64,000 bases of DNA from positions 30,001 to 94,000 of the forward strand of contig SMMW01000465.1 of NCBI GenBank assembly GCA_004794655.1, given 5' to 3'. The stretch's first letter is position 1, and each line of letters starts with the position of its first letter. This DNA is from Marisa cornuarietis. Lineage: Eukaryota > Mollusca > Gastropoda > Architaenioglossa > Ampullariidae. The notes beneath the pieces are model-generated. The model saw only the letters and a list, made by a program, of their open reading frames with translations. It was not told where the DNA came from and searched no databases. A program made the translations under genes and the position numbers. Shown here piece after piece: positions 48,081 to 62,968 of this stretch.

Positions 48081-51000
48081 CACACACACGGAAACAAACA
48101 CACAAACAAACAAACACACAAACATACACACACAAACACATATTTAAACAAACATGTATACACATTCGCACACACACATACACACACATTCACACACACA
48201 AACACACACACACACACAAACAAATACACACACAAACACACACACACACAAACACACACAGTGCTAGACGTGGTCAGTGTGTAATGTACGAGTGTGTTTA
48301 GCAGGCAGAATGTGTATGTTTTATAAATGTGAGTATAAAACTGTTTTAAAGTGGCGTCAAGCAAACATTAAATCTTTGTTGCGAGTCTCTGGTTGTCGAG
48401 GAGACGTGTGTTTGCCTTGTCTGCAATGTTTTACATAGTTTATGATATACGTATATAAAGACATATCAGGTTTTTACATACCTGCTACATACCTGACAAC
48501 CACCTGCAATGTACTTACCTACTAGAGACATGAAAAACGCCAGCAAGCCCAGTGCAAGGGTCTTGTCAGCCTCAGCCACTGACCTGCAGCATAAAAGAAA
48601 TCACAGTCGTAGCCGTCCCTCCGACTGTCCGCCCGCTCCTTCATTCATTCATTCGTTTGTTCGAACCATGTACAGGTTGAGATGTGTAGGATCTCTTTGA
48701 ACTTTGAGGTCTAGGAGCCTAGCTTGTACTTGACATCTGGTAAAGACAACTTTGAGGTCTAGGTAAGGGGGGGGGTAATGGTAAAGGTCATCCCATAACC
48801 TTTTCAGGTGGTTGGGGAGTGAGGTGTTAGAGACCCCACTTTTCTCGGGGCCAGCTTTTAAATAAGGGTGGTGCCCATCTCCTCTCCCTCGCTGCCTTAC
48901 CTTCCCCAATCCTCTGTGGAGTCAGGTACCCATTCCCGTCAGCTGGGTCGACTGGGGGAAGTATGCAGCGCTTATCGGTTCAGACGCCAGCGCTCTAACC
49001 ACTCGGACATCCGCTTCCCCTGAGGTCTAGGAGCCTAGCTTGTACTTGACATCTGGTAAAGACTACTTTGAGGTCTAGAGCCTAGCTTGTACTTGACATC
49101 TGGTAAAGACAACTTTGAGGTCTAGACCCTCCCTAGCTTGTACTTGACATCTGGTAAAGACAACTTTGAGGTCTAGACCCTCCCTAGCTTGTACTTGACA
49201 TCTGGTAAAGACAACTTTGAGGTCTAGGAGCCTAGCTTGTACTTGACATCTGATGCATGTCCTGATATAAGGGAGAAAGAAAAACGAACAAAGAAATGGT
49301 CGAGATTGTATGAAAGAGTTACTACATGCAAAAGGGTAAATGTGACAATAAAATGCTCGCGAAAACCGCATTCACAAAGCCTGTAAAAAGAGAAAAAAAA
49401 CGTGTTTATAAAGCCTGCGAAAACAAAAGCAAAAACAAAAATCACGTGTTAAAAATGTGCATGTATGCAAATGACTGGTCGACTGCGGCATGAAGCTGAC
49501 TTGCGCGTAGAGCCTCTCAATAAAGCAGATCACACCTCTCGAGTGAGTCATTAGTTTAATTGAAATATACTGCTGAAAACAATGGAAAGGGAACCTTAAT
49601 ATTATCTAAATTTTTATTAATCGGGTTTGTAAAATGAGACATTGCATTGTTATTAAATAAGTTCCTGCACCACCCAGAGACTGCTTTATTAGGATATTTT
49701 TCTATGAAATTTTGCACTTTTCCCACATTATCAACACTTCTTTAATCTCGCTGAAAGAGAGACCATCCTGCCCTATCTCCTCCTCCACTGACGAAAGCTC
49801 TTCTACCAGCTCGTGGTGGTCCTTGTGAAGTTCCAGACGTTCGTCGGTCGTAAGTTCTTCGTTGTTATCCTGCACTAGCTCCTCCACATCATTATGATCC
49901 ACTTTCATACCCGAAGTTTGCCCCAGAGAGACTATTTCATCGACTAGTTGCATTGTCGGGTCCATGGGTTCAGGGCAGAAACCTTAAAAGTCGCGGTCAG
50001 GGACACTCTCAGGCCACAGTTCTCGCCATGCAGAATTCGGGGTCCACGCCGTGACTCCTTCCCAGGCCTTATCAATAAGGCTAAAGCAGTTTAGGGTATT
50101 GAAGTGATCTTTCCGGAATTCTCTGAGGATCAGGCTTGTATTTTTGAGCACTTGATAACACCTCTCAAACAAGGCCTTCGTATACACCTTCTTAAAGTTG
50201 GCAATGATTTGCTGGTCGATGGACTGGAAGAGTGGAGTTCTGTTGGAAGGAAGAACTTGACTTTGATGAATTGAAATTCCTCCAACAAATCATTTTCAGG
50301 CCTTGGAGGATGCGCAGGAGCATTAACACAAGCAAGGACCTGAGTGGCAACTTCTCTTGAAGATATTTCTTTACTGAGGGTCCAAAAACTTCATGGACCC
50401 ACTCAATGAAAATTGCCGTTTGATCCAGGCTTCGTTATTTGCCCTCCACATCACATTTAGTTGCTTTTTCTGAGCCTTAAGCCTCTTGAAAACTCGTGGA
50501 TTCTCTGAGTGATAGACGAGCAACGGCTTGATCTTGTAATCTCCTGTTGCATTGGTGCAGAGCAAGAGGATAAGCCTATCCTTCATTGACTTGTGGCCGG
50601 ACAAAGATTTCTCCTCTGCCTTGATGTAGGTCCTCTTTGACATTTTTTTCCAAAAAAGGCCTGTCGAATCACAATTAAAACACACTAATAATGGGTTCTT
50701 GGAACTCGGGCATAAATTTCTCTCCAGCAGCTGTATCAGAGCTTGTAGCCTCCCCATGTCGCACTGCACTGTGTATGCCGGTTCTCTTTTTAAATTTCTC
50801 GAACCATCCCCGGCGCTTTTGCCTTCAGACACAGAATCGTCTTTCAACTGCTCCTCGTTGATTCACACCAACAACAGCCTCTCAACATTTAGGAGTTTTA
50901 GATGTTGCTTGGTAATTATGGTAATTCCTATGGCCACATCTTCTTAATTTTTTCCTTCTTCTTCAGATACTGCAGATTGTTGATGATGAACGGCCGTACA

Positions 51001-52282
51001 ACTTGGCGAGATCAGCCACACATAGACAACGCCCTTCAATTCTATGAAAATCGTGTCCCTTTTCCTCTTAGCAGCACTATCCCTAGCAACCATCTTCTTT
51101 GGGCGACATCGTGGGTTACAAAATTTCTTCACATACCCCCTCACCCAAAAACCCCACTAAGAAGCGCAAATGAACGCAGAGATGCTTCCGCTACGAGCGA
51201 CCAAGGGCCACTGAGAGCGGATGTAGCGGCCAGCAGCACGTGGCGTAACCACAGGATCACTCGTAACGCGAGCAAATGCTCGAATATCGAGGAGAATTTT
51301 GTGCTCGTAACCTGAGTAGCTCGTAAGGGGAGAGGCTCATATCCTGAGGCACGACTGTATTGTGTAAGAGTGTGCAACTTAACCGTTTGTTCTTGTCGTT
51401 ATGGAGCAGTAGGAGATATCTTTTGGAGTTCGGATCGAATGCTGCGTCAAGTGTTGCAAAACAGTTACCTCCCTGGCTGCACGTGTATACATATCTGTGC
51501 GTACATACAATAACGTAGCATATAGTTGTAAAAACACAATAATCTGCTAATAGTTGTATAAACTGCAATAAGGTATATAGCTGTACACACATACAATATG
51601 TAGTATATAGCTGTACACACATACAATATGTAGTATATAGCTGTACAAACATACGACAACGTAGTACAGTTGTATAAACAAGCAATGACGTAGTAAATAG
51701 CTGTAATAACATACAATAAAGTAGTAGTTAGTTGTACAAACATAAATAGTGTAGTATATAACTGCACAAACATACAATTACGGCAAATTATGCAAACATA
51801 CAATAACATAGCTTATAACTGTACACTGTACAGCATACAATAATGTGGTACATTGTAGTACACATAAAATATCGATGTATATAACTGTACACTATACATC
51901 ATACAATAATGTGGTACATAGTAACTGCACAAACTTCAATAACATGGTACATAGTTGCATAACCATACAATAACATAGTAAAGATATATCTATATGTCAC
52001 GGATCGACTCGTGCCAGAGAGGAAAGTAAGCAATGGAAGTTATTTCCCCTTATAGGCTTTAAGCAGCAGGGATAGTGGCCCTTTAAAGTAGGCTTGTGAG
52101 AATGGTTTAGAATGTAGAAGGCGTGACGTAAAACGAGTAATGACGTAGGAGAATGGTTTAGAATGTAGAAGGCGTGACGTAAAACGAGTAATGACGTAGG
52201 GTGTCGGAGTTTTGCTGTGTGCTGTTACCGATGTCCAGTTGCTGTGTGTGCTGATGGTGGATTCTGGTAGACGTCGTAGTGC

Positions 52283-52317
<35 letters not shown>

Positions 52318-52398
52318 TGTGTGTGAGTGTGTGTGAGTGAGTGTGTGTGTGTGAGTGAGTGTGTGTGTGAGTGTGTGAGTGTGTGTGTGTGTGAGTGT

Positions 52399-52429
<31 letters not shown>

Positions 52430-53647
52430 AGTGTGTGTGTGTGAGTGAGTGAGTGTGTGTGTGAGTGAGTGTGTGTGAGTGTGTGTATGTGAGTGAGTGT
52501 GTGTGTGTGTGTGTCACCTGTCTGCGCATTGCGTGATCCTTGACAATATATATATATATATACTAAACATACTATCACATAAATATGGTGAGCAACACCC
52601 ATATGTGCTTTATATTCAATACATTTGTAGCAAACAGTATGATTGCAAGAATGGACAAAACGCAACCATTTAACTCGGTGAATCTCCGAAACAGGAAGAC
52701 GTTAATTTGAAGATTTGAATTTCCTGGGTGTACCTTTCTTTTAAAAAGAAAGATGGAATTACGAGGGCCCTCCTCAATACGGGTGTGATGTTCTATCCTC
52801 CTGTAGACTATTTAATACACTTTCATGTTCATAGTTTTATGATGAATAATTTCTTCATGGTAGACTATTAGAATCCACTGTGTAAGTGACTAGAAAGCTC
52901 AGTGCTTCCAAGAGTATTTTTCACCACAGACTTTACCTTATTTCCTATGAATTTACAGCAGAGTGAGGCTTTAAGACGGATGGCAATAGTACAGTCTATT
53001 GCTACATGCTCTGACCTTTCATTATAACTTATAATTTTGATTTGTCTTTCTGTTTATTGTTTTATTTTTTATTTCTCCCATTGTGCCCACCTCAGCAGAA
53101 ATCTGTTAAATATATTTTAATATATATATATATATACACTGTAAAATGTGTACATCGTTTAGTGTCGTTCGATATGTAAATGGGGTTAACGTCAGGACAT
53201 GACAGTGCAACTTTGGGATTATTTTAGCAAAATATCGTTGCAAAGGCGCACATGCTGAGCAATCCGTGACAGTGAAGGAGGGAACAGAAGCAGATACCTG
53301 TTTACATCGAAATACAGTGAGGAATGCCCCCCATCAGGGTGAGGAATAACCCTCATTACAGTAAGGTGACAAGTTGAGGGAAGCAGGTACCTGAGGACTG
53401 TGATGTACATCGGGGTGGCACACGCGGAACTTAAGCCGACGGCCAGGCCCTGTGTGACGATGAAGGGTATCATCAGGTGACAGGTGGAGGAGCACAAGCC
53501 CACAGTCACAGTCTGGTTTCGTGCCAACATACACCCCGTGTAGGTCTTCTGTAAATGACACGTCCACCTCATTACACGTCATTTCTCTTAGTGCAGGTGC
53601 GCGCACTCACTTTCACATACACAGCGTATATATATATATATATGTGT

Positions 53648-53696
<49 letters not shown>

Positions 53697-54780
53697 CGTG
53701 TGTGTAAGGGTTCACACAGGTCTACCCACACTGAAAATAAGGACCTTCTAAGGATCTTTTAAGGACCTGGAAACCTACTCTAAGGACCATTCAAGGATGT
53801 GTTCATAGCTAACAAACTGAACTCATCTGCCACTTATTTTATTTCATTTATTATATTTATAATTTAAAGAAAGAAGATATAAAAGTTTCTTATTAGGGCT
53901 GAAAAAGTAAGTTACAGCTCTATGGTGTTTCCTATTCTATAGATGTTCTTTTTTGTTTTCACATGTACTTTTAAACTAGCTTCAGTCATGGAAGCAATAT
54001 TCAAAGATACATTGCAAATTCCTCGCTGCGCTTTTGTCTTCTTTATCTTACAATATACAGTTTTGTAATCTTTTTCTTTTAACCATCTCTGCTGGAAACT
54101 GCCCATTGCAACCTTCAAGGCATGATGTCTTTCTTCACTGCCTTGCCGCTTACATAAACGAATCCCTCAAGTTTTTTAGTTTCAAAATACCTGCCTATCA
54201 CTGTTGTTTACACACGCAAATCAAACATATGCCTTATGAATAGGAGAGAACAACATTATTTCTTGTGACTGAAAAAGGTCAAATCCAGACACCACACCGC
54301 TTTTATGATGGCTGATATTCACAAGATCTGAAGAACTATTGTGACAAAAAATAAGCCAAACTGAATATTCTGATAATAAGGCATACACATATGTGTGTAT
54401 ATATGTATATATACCTTGGAAAATTAAAATCAGTTTAGTTGCAGCTCTATAAGAAGTATCCTGCATATGTGACTAGTTACAGTTAGCTATTCTGTAGCTA
54501 TCTTTGCCTTGAGTAGTTTCCTTATTTATTTTTGAGGAAATCGTTATGGTTTACGGTATTGTATGGTTCTTTTTCACCTTTGAAAAATGCTGTGATCACC
54601 TTCATCATAACTCATCGAACTGTACTACAACACATGTCCCTGAGTTCACTTTATTTCTTAATTCATCAAGTTCTGTCTTGTCCTGACTCGGCCTGCTTCA
54701 GTCTGAGACACAATGGCTTCCTCTTGTTGATGGTTCTCTCTTCTGCAGGAGGTCTTTTCTTGCTCCCCCTCCTCTCTTCC

Positions 54781-54844
<64 letters not shown>

Positions 54845-57298
54845 AGTGAGTAAGAGATAAAGTCTTTGAAATGGTGCACGTTTCTTTCAAAATAATAAGG
54901 TGAACTTTCTTTTTCTCATTCAAAAATATGGGATCAGAAAAAGCATGTATGTGAAGCATCGGCTATGTTGCCCACCACATCACCACACCATGCTAATCTC
55001 ATCTTTTATGTCAATATTCACATTCTTGAGAACAGCAGCACTTTTTAAAACAATTTAAAACGTGTAGAAACATACAGAAGAAGTTTTTAAATCTTATTCT
55101 TGGTAACAGAAGTCTTAAAAGGCGCCTCTTATCTCAATCAACAAACCACATTTTATAATTGGGTGGAGGGAGCAAAAAACACACTTTAAGAAAACTAAAA
55201 CAAAATGATTATCTATGACTATGAGATGATGCACTAGAATGGCAGCAAACAATATGAAATCATGCACCTCATTCTTTTCTGTATAGCTGTCTATTATAGC
55301 AGCCCTGCGAGGATTTTTGTCTCTTTCCTATCCTTTCACCACTACCACCCTTCACTTGTCAGACCTCTGAGCCTCACAGTCGTCAGTGCAAGCTTTAGAT
55401 GAGGAACTTCAAAGCCTTTTAAAGCCCCCCCCCCAATTTAATGACATTTCTGTTCTGGCCGGTGACAACTAACAGTCGCAAATCGTTTTAAAAGTTGCAC
55501 TACAAATAACTAGGATTGGTTGAACTGTCTTCTTGTAGTTCCTCCTTATTTTTACCAAGTTTGGTTCTTCATACTATTTCACTGTTCACCCTGCCCAGTC
55601 GTTTAGAATTTTATTTTCCGCCTCAGGCTGTAGATTTTCCATCAATAATTATGGCAGGAAGGAATGGTTTAACCCGAGAGTGGGAGGTAAGGAGCACACG
55701 TGGTGCCGGTTTCAGTTGTAGCTGTGCTTGACTAATATCATCGTTTCAATGTGGCCTGTCAAGTATCCTCACCTCTCCCCGTGTCGGACTCATTCTTTAA
55801 TACCAGACGGTAAGCCTTTGAAAACAGCAATAATTAGACAGGACTGTGGGGAGGTTTTGAACAGTGGCGTGTGAGAAGACTAATGTGAAGACACTTTACA
55901 CAAAATAAGGACTAACAAGCACCTCTCTTTTTTTATAAGGACATGACGCAAGTTAAAAGGATCTATTGTCTAAAATTAAGCACATTTAAGGCCTTGTTTT
56001 GTCCACCCACTAATTTATAAACATAGAAGCATCTATAAGGACCATGCAAATATATATATATATATAAAGCTGTCAGGCAACAGCTCACAAGCTGACCTGA
56101 CAGCACTAAAGGAAACACACAGATGTCACACGGACAAACAGGTGAGACTCACTGACAAGCTGTCGCTGGTGTTGCAAGCTGCGTGACAGGGGGAAGCGAA
56201 CGTCTCCTCCCCGTCACACACTGGATTAAAGACCTGGGAGTCACAGTAACACACCTTCAGGCCATCATCAAATCTCACCTCACTGAAACACCATACAAGT
56301 TACAACATCACATAGCTACACCTGACGACACCATATAGCTACACCCTACAATATTACACAGTCACATCACTAAAACATCACACAAAACACACTAGAGTTA
56401 TGCTCCCAAACTATTACATTGTTACGCCTTACAACATCACATAGCCACACCCTTCAACATCACATAGCCACACCCTTCAACATCCCATAGCCACACCCTT
56501 CAACATCACATAGCTATCCCTTACAACATCACTTAGCCACACCCTTCAACATCACATAGCCACACCCTTCAACATCAGGTAGCCACACCCTTCAACATCA
56601 GGTAGCCACATCCTTCAACATCACTTAGCCACACCCTTCAACATCACATAGCCACACCCTTCAACATCAGGTAGCCACACCCTTCAACATCACATAACCA
56701 CACCCTTCAACATCAGGTAGCCACACCCTTCAACATCACTTAGCCACACCCTTCAACATCACATAGCCACACCCTTCAACATCACATAGCCACACCCTTC
56801 AACATCAAATAGCCACACCCTTCAATGAGGCCGGTGCACGAGTTGACACATTAAGCTGACCTCATACCAAGTCCTGTCATCGGTTGGTTATCACAACCCA
56901 AGACGATGGTGATAATAGTCAAGATGATGGACACAGAGTCTAAAACGAGAATAAAGCGTAGCGACCGCCTTCTGGTCAGCTTCATGCGAGTAGCCATCAG
57001 TCCTCCGCCGTATGTTCCCACACCTCCCAGTAGTAATGTAGTCAGACCTGCACAGGTGAATAATACAATGTTATTGCACATGTTATTCACATATTCCTAC
57101 ATCATGGATAGAGAACTACTTCATGTCGTCGTGCGCTGTAAAGCTGTATACGTTACACACTGACATCATTCAAAGTTAGTCTTACTTCCCCTTGGACCAT
57201 GACAGACAACTGAGGTCACACCGTCATCATTTATATGCCTTACAGTCCATGTCATCAATCACGATACAGAATGGATCTTCCAAAGACTTATGGACAAC

Positions 57299-57376
<78 letters not shown>

Positions 57377-60300
57377 ATAACCATCATTCTTTAGTATGTG
57401 TAATAAACACGTCACATTTTCTAGGATCTCCTGTTGCCTGTAAACAACACGTCACTGTTCCTGGGATCCTGTGTTATTGACGTGTAGTGAACTTGAAACA
57501 TGTCACAGCGCCTGTAGAAATAATTACTTCATAAAACCAGTAGAAACAAAATCGGATGATAAAAATCACTGACCAAAGATAAGGCTGCTGGTGGAGGAAG
57601 TCTGGTGGAACTGGTGTTCAGCAAACTTGATGAGGAAGGAAGTGAAGCCGACGATGCCGAAGAGCTTGACGCCCACCCCCAGCAGCAGCACCATAAAGAC
57701 AGGCTGCCGCACCAGACGCAGCACAGACAAGGGCAGGTCTGGCACGAGAGCAGTGGTCACGTGACACATTAACACCACGCGCACCGGTTAGGCAACATGT
57801 CGTCCGACCACAGAAGATTGCCAACGGAATGTGTGTTGTGTGAATACATGTACGAACCGATAAACCTGTATGAGTCTGTATGTGGGTATTGGATATACTA
57901 TACACGTATTTATTGACTACATTGTACGCATATTTACGTATTAGATACCCTGGATACACTGTATGAATACCGCACACAACTGATGCAACACATTGTGATA
58001 AGGAGGCCAATTATCAGACAAGAGACACAAACAACTGACCTTTGGCCATGGCTTTGAAACCTCGTGTTTCCGCTTTGAGGTGAGATTCTTTGTGTTTGAC
58101 TTCAGTTGTTTCCATGGAGATTTTGTCATTTTCACCACAAGTGTCGTCTTTTGATTTGTCTGACCAGCTGGTTCTTGCGGCCTGACTGTCATGTACTGCA
58201 GATGGCGGTAAAGCATCTTGGTGTGCTGAAATACAGAGGTGGTCATCCTGACATCGTCACTTCCAGGAGCAGAGTAGCAGAAACAATCTTCAATGTCTCC
58301 AAATATTCACGCGCTGAACAGTTAAAGTCTTATGAAGCTTAAAAAAAAGTCAGGTGTAATTTGAAAAAGTCGTTGACGTCTGTAGCACGTGACAACCCCG
58401 TATCTTGTGCAAACTCACCTCTGTGTAAACTGTAGTCTCCACCAGAGTTGTGTTCGTTGCCCTCTGCTGGCTGCTGACCCGACTTCTTCTCTCTACGTCC
58501 TCTTAGCATGTGACGAGGGAAACAACCTAGAGGAATGGCGGTTGCCATGGCGACGAGTCCAGCTACCAGAAACCCCGCCCACCACGCCCCCACCCAGCGC
58601 GGATCGTTAGTCTGCAGATTTGTCTCTGGACATACACACCATCAACATGAGGTTAGCCCTGTTAGCACAGTGGATAACGATGTTAGCACAATAGAGACAA
58701 TAGTAGAGTACATAACGATGCTAGCACAGTAGATAACGATGTTAGCACAATACAGACAATAGTAGAGTACATAACGACGTTAGCACAGTACATAACGAGG
58801 TTAGCACAGTAGATAACGATGTTAGCACAATACAGACAATAGTAGAGTACATAACGACGTTAGCACAGTACATAACGAGGTTAGCACAGTAGATAACGAT
58901 GTTAGCACAATACAGACAATAGTAGAGTACATAACGACGTTAGCACAGTACATAACGAGGTTAGCACAGTAGATAACGATGTTAGCACAATACAGACAAT
59001 AGTAGAGTACATAACGACGTTAGCACAGTACATAACGATGTTAGGACAGTAGATAATGACGTAAGCACAGTAGATAAAGATGTTAGCACTGTAGATAAAC
59101 TCTTTCAAGCAGAAGGACTATGGGAGTAAGAAACTGTCTTGTTTAGTACATGTAGATAAACAGCTACAAACAGGAAGATGTAAAAGATAAGCATGCGACG
59201 ATACAGTGTGGCGTGCACATGTGTGTGTGTGTTTATGTGTGTGTGTTTGTGTGTGTGTTTGTGTGTTTGTGTTCACAGGCGAGCGTGTGTGACAGATGAA
59301 GCTCCCCATAAATAAACATCTACAAAGCTCTATGAGTGTGAGTTAGCCTCAACAAGAGCAGGTCCTCACTTAGAGGAAAGGTAGTAAATAACACAGTGGA
59401 TGATACTGAACAGATCGATGAGACTGTGCTGACCAATGACTGTGACTGTGCCGACCAATGACTGTGACTGTGCCGACCAATGACTGTGACTGTGCCGACC
59501 AATGACTGTGACTGTGCCGACCAATGAACGTGACTGTGCCGACCAATGAATGTGACTGTGCCGACCAATGAATGTGACTGTGCCCACCAATGACTGTGAC
59601 TGTGCCGACCAATGACTGTGACTGTGCCGACCAATGGCTGTGAAGCTCCAAATGGCTTTTAGTAAATTTATATAAAAAAGGGAGAAAAAAGTCATGTTAG
59701 AAAAGGCGATTGCTAGCGACTTACTCGAGATTAGCCTCAAGCCCTCCATATGAAGTTTTGTTTGCACACAAGACACCCAGACATCACCCAGTCATCTACT
59801 CATCACAAACACTTACCTTCTACTCACCACAAACACTTACCTTCTACTCACCACAAACACTTACCTTCTACTCACCACAAACACTTACCTTCTACTCACC
59901 ACAAACATTTACCTTTCAGGTCGACTGGGAAATTACCGCAAACTGCTCCCATCACAAACCCTACGGCAGGTCCCAACAGAACAAACGTCATGATCATCCC
60001 TGGAAATAACAATCATAAGGCTAGCACAAGATGCTATGAGTCAGGGTAGTGGCTAAACAAGCTGCTGTAAGTGTCAGGGTAGTGGCTAAACAAGCTGTTG
60101 TAAGTGTCAGGGTAGTGGCTAAACAAGCTGTTGTAAGTGTCAGGGTAGTGGCTAAACAAGCTGTTGTAAGTGTCAGGGTAGTGGCTAAACAAGCTGTTGT
60201 AAGTGTCAGGGTAGTGGCTAAACAAGCGGTTGTAAGTGTCAGGGTAGTGGCTAAACAAGCTGCTGTAAGTGTCAGGGTAGTGGCTAAACAAGCTGTTGTA

Positions 60301-62906
60301 AGTGTCAGGGTAGTGGCTAAACAAGCTGTTGTAAGTGTCAGGGTAGTGGCTAAACAAGCTGTTGTAAGTGTCAGGGTAGTGGCTAAACAAGCTGCTGTAA
60401 GTGTCAGGGTAGTGGCTAAACAAGCTGTTGTAAGTGTCAGGGTAGTGGCTAAACAAGCTGTTGTAAGTGTCAGGGTAGTGGCTAAACAAGCTGTTGTAAG
60501 TGTCAGGGTACTAAACAAGCTGCTGTAAGTGTCAGGGTAGTGGCTAAACAAGCTGTTGTAAGTGTCAGGGTAGTGGCTAAACAAGCTGTTGTAAGTGTCA
60601 GGGTTAGGGCTAGCACAAGTTGCTACAAGTGTCAAGGTAATGCCTAGCACAAGTTGCTACAAGTGTCAGGTAATGCCTAGCACAAGTAGCTACAAGTGTC
60701 AGGTAATGCCTAGCACAAGTAGCTACAAGTGTCAGGTAATGCCTAGCACAAGTAGCTACAAGTGTCAGGTAATGCCTAGCACAAGTAGCTACAAGTGTCA
60801 GGTAATGCCTAGCACAAGTAGCTACAAGTGTCAGGTAATGCCTAGCACAAGTAGCTACAAGTGTCAAGGTAATGCCTAGCACAAGTAGCTACAAGTGTCA
60901 AGGTAATGCCTAGCACAAGTAGCTACAAGTGTCAAGGTAATTCCTAGCACAAGTAGCTACAAGTGTCAGGTAATGGCTCAGACAATTGAGGTAAGGACGT
61001 AACTTCTGACCTAGGTACTTGGCGGTTTGGCTGCGTGCTGGCACATTGTTGTCGATGTAAGTGGTTCCCAGCGGACCACGCGTTGCCTTAGCGACTCCCT
61101 GCAGACTCAGCATCATCCCCATGAAAACCACCACCAACAACAGGCTGATGCCCACTTCCTGTCCTGGGGCAGCCTGACACAGTTGCCTGGCAACCGCTTC
61201 GTTGGAGGTTATGCACCAGTCGCTGTTGTTAGTTGCGTGGTTACCAGTACCGTTACCATCTCCAGCTGTCTGAAAATGAGACAAGTGCCAAATGTAGGAA
61301 ATACTCCTCCTCCTCAAATAAACCTGAGTGATATTTTAGTTTTACTTTACTCTAGAAAGGTCACTCATTTCAGGCTATTCATACTGCGAGTACTTTCCTG
61401 TGCATCCATTTCCTTATGGAATAGGTAATGAGTCTGAGTTGACAGTTGATAACAACAACATTGTCGTCAACACTTTCGTCTCAAGTGTTACACAACTAAT
61501 GGAGGACTTTAATGTGCTCACCTCATGTGTCTTGGGACTGACTGAGTACTTTAATGTGCTCACCTCATGTGTCACGTGACTGACTGAGTACTTTAATGTG
61601 CTCACCTCATGTGTCACGGGACTGACTGAGTACTTTAATGTGCTCACCTCATGTGTCACGTGACTGACTGAGTACTTTAATGTGCTCACCTCATGTGTCA
61701 CGTGACTGACTGAGTACTTTAATGTGCTCACCTCATGTGTCACGTGACTGACAGTACTTTAGTGTGCTCACCTCATGTGTCACGTGACTGACTGAGTACT
61801 TTAATGTGCTCACCTCATGTGTCACGTGACTGACTGAGTACTTTAATGTGCTAAATGAGGTACTACAGGACTAATGTACTTTAATGTGCTAAATGAGGTA
61901 CTACAGGACTAATGTACTTTAATGTGCTTAATGAGGTACTACAGGACTAATGTACTTTAATGTGCTTAATGAGGTACTACAGGACTAATGTACTTTAATG
62001 TGCTTAATGAGGTACTACAGGACTAATGTACTTTAATGTGCTAAATGAGGTACTACAGGACTAATGTACTTTAATGTGCTAAATGAGGTACTACAGGACT
62101 AATGTACTTTAATGTGCTAAATGAGGTACTACAGGACTAATGTACTTTAATGTGCTTAATGAGGTACTACAGGACTAATGTACTTTAATGTGCTTAATGA
62201 GGTACTACAGGACTAATGTACTTTAATGTGCTTAATGAGGTACTACAGGACTAATGTACTTTAATGTGCTAAATGAGGTACTACAGGACTAATGTACTTT
62301 AATGTACTAAATGAGGTACTACAGGACTAATGTACTTTAATGTGTTTAATGAGGTACTACAGGACTGATCACTTTAATGTGGCAAATGAAGTATTACAGG
62401 ACTAATGGAGTACTTTGATGTACTAAATGATGTACTAAAGGACTAATGGAGTACTTAGATGTACCCAGCTGATGTGCTAGAGGGTTCATGGAGTAAGTTG
62501 ATGCACTCTACTCACGTCTGGTTGACATGACTGACGAAATACGTTAAGCTCGTCACCTCAGAGTTTACAGGGCTGATGAAGTAGGTGACAGCTATGAGCG
62601 CCGACGACAAGCCAAAGACGATGTAAGCGGCGCAAAGAACTTTGGGAATGTGTGCGTGCTTGCCGAAGTGGCTGACCGCCAGGACCGTCACCAGAAAACC
62701 GATGTCGTTGGCTGATATCAGCGCCCCCGCCTGTGTACTGCTCAGGCCGAAATGCCGCTCAATGGATGTGATCTGTGGATTAATAGTCTTGAATTATTTA
62801 TCTCACACTTTGTGACAGTAAAACACAGTCATGGCGAATGGCTGTATAGCGGTATATTCCAGAAGTTAGGCTCAAAGTGTTTTACATGTACGAATATGCA
62901 CACAAT

Positions 62907-62968
<62 letters not shown>

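Noticed and set aside
48985..49021. Functional tRNA gene
   Set aside because: The similarity covers only the promoter-like head, the cloverleaf is not complete and the segment continues as a SINE.
57941..58246. 101-codon frame over SLCO exon 6
   Set aside because: It is out of phase with both neighbouring exons; the frame ending GFKAMAK fits the junctions and the family.
60021..60650. 150-209 codon frames on both strands in the 33-bp arrays
   Set aside because: Same repeat artefact, and the region is an intron of the SLCO gene.
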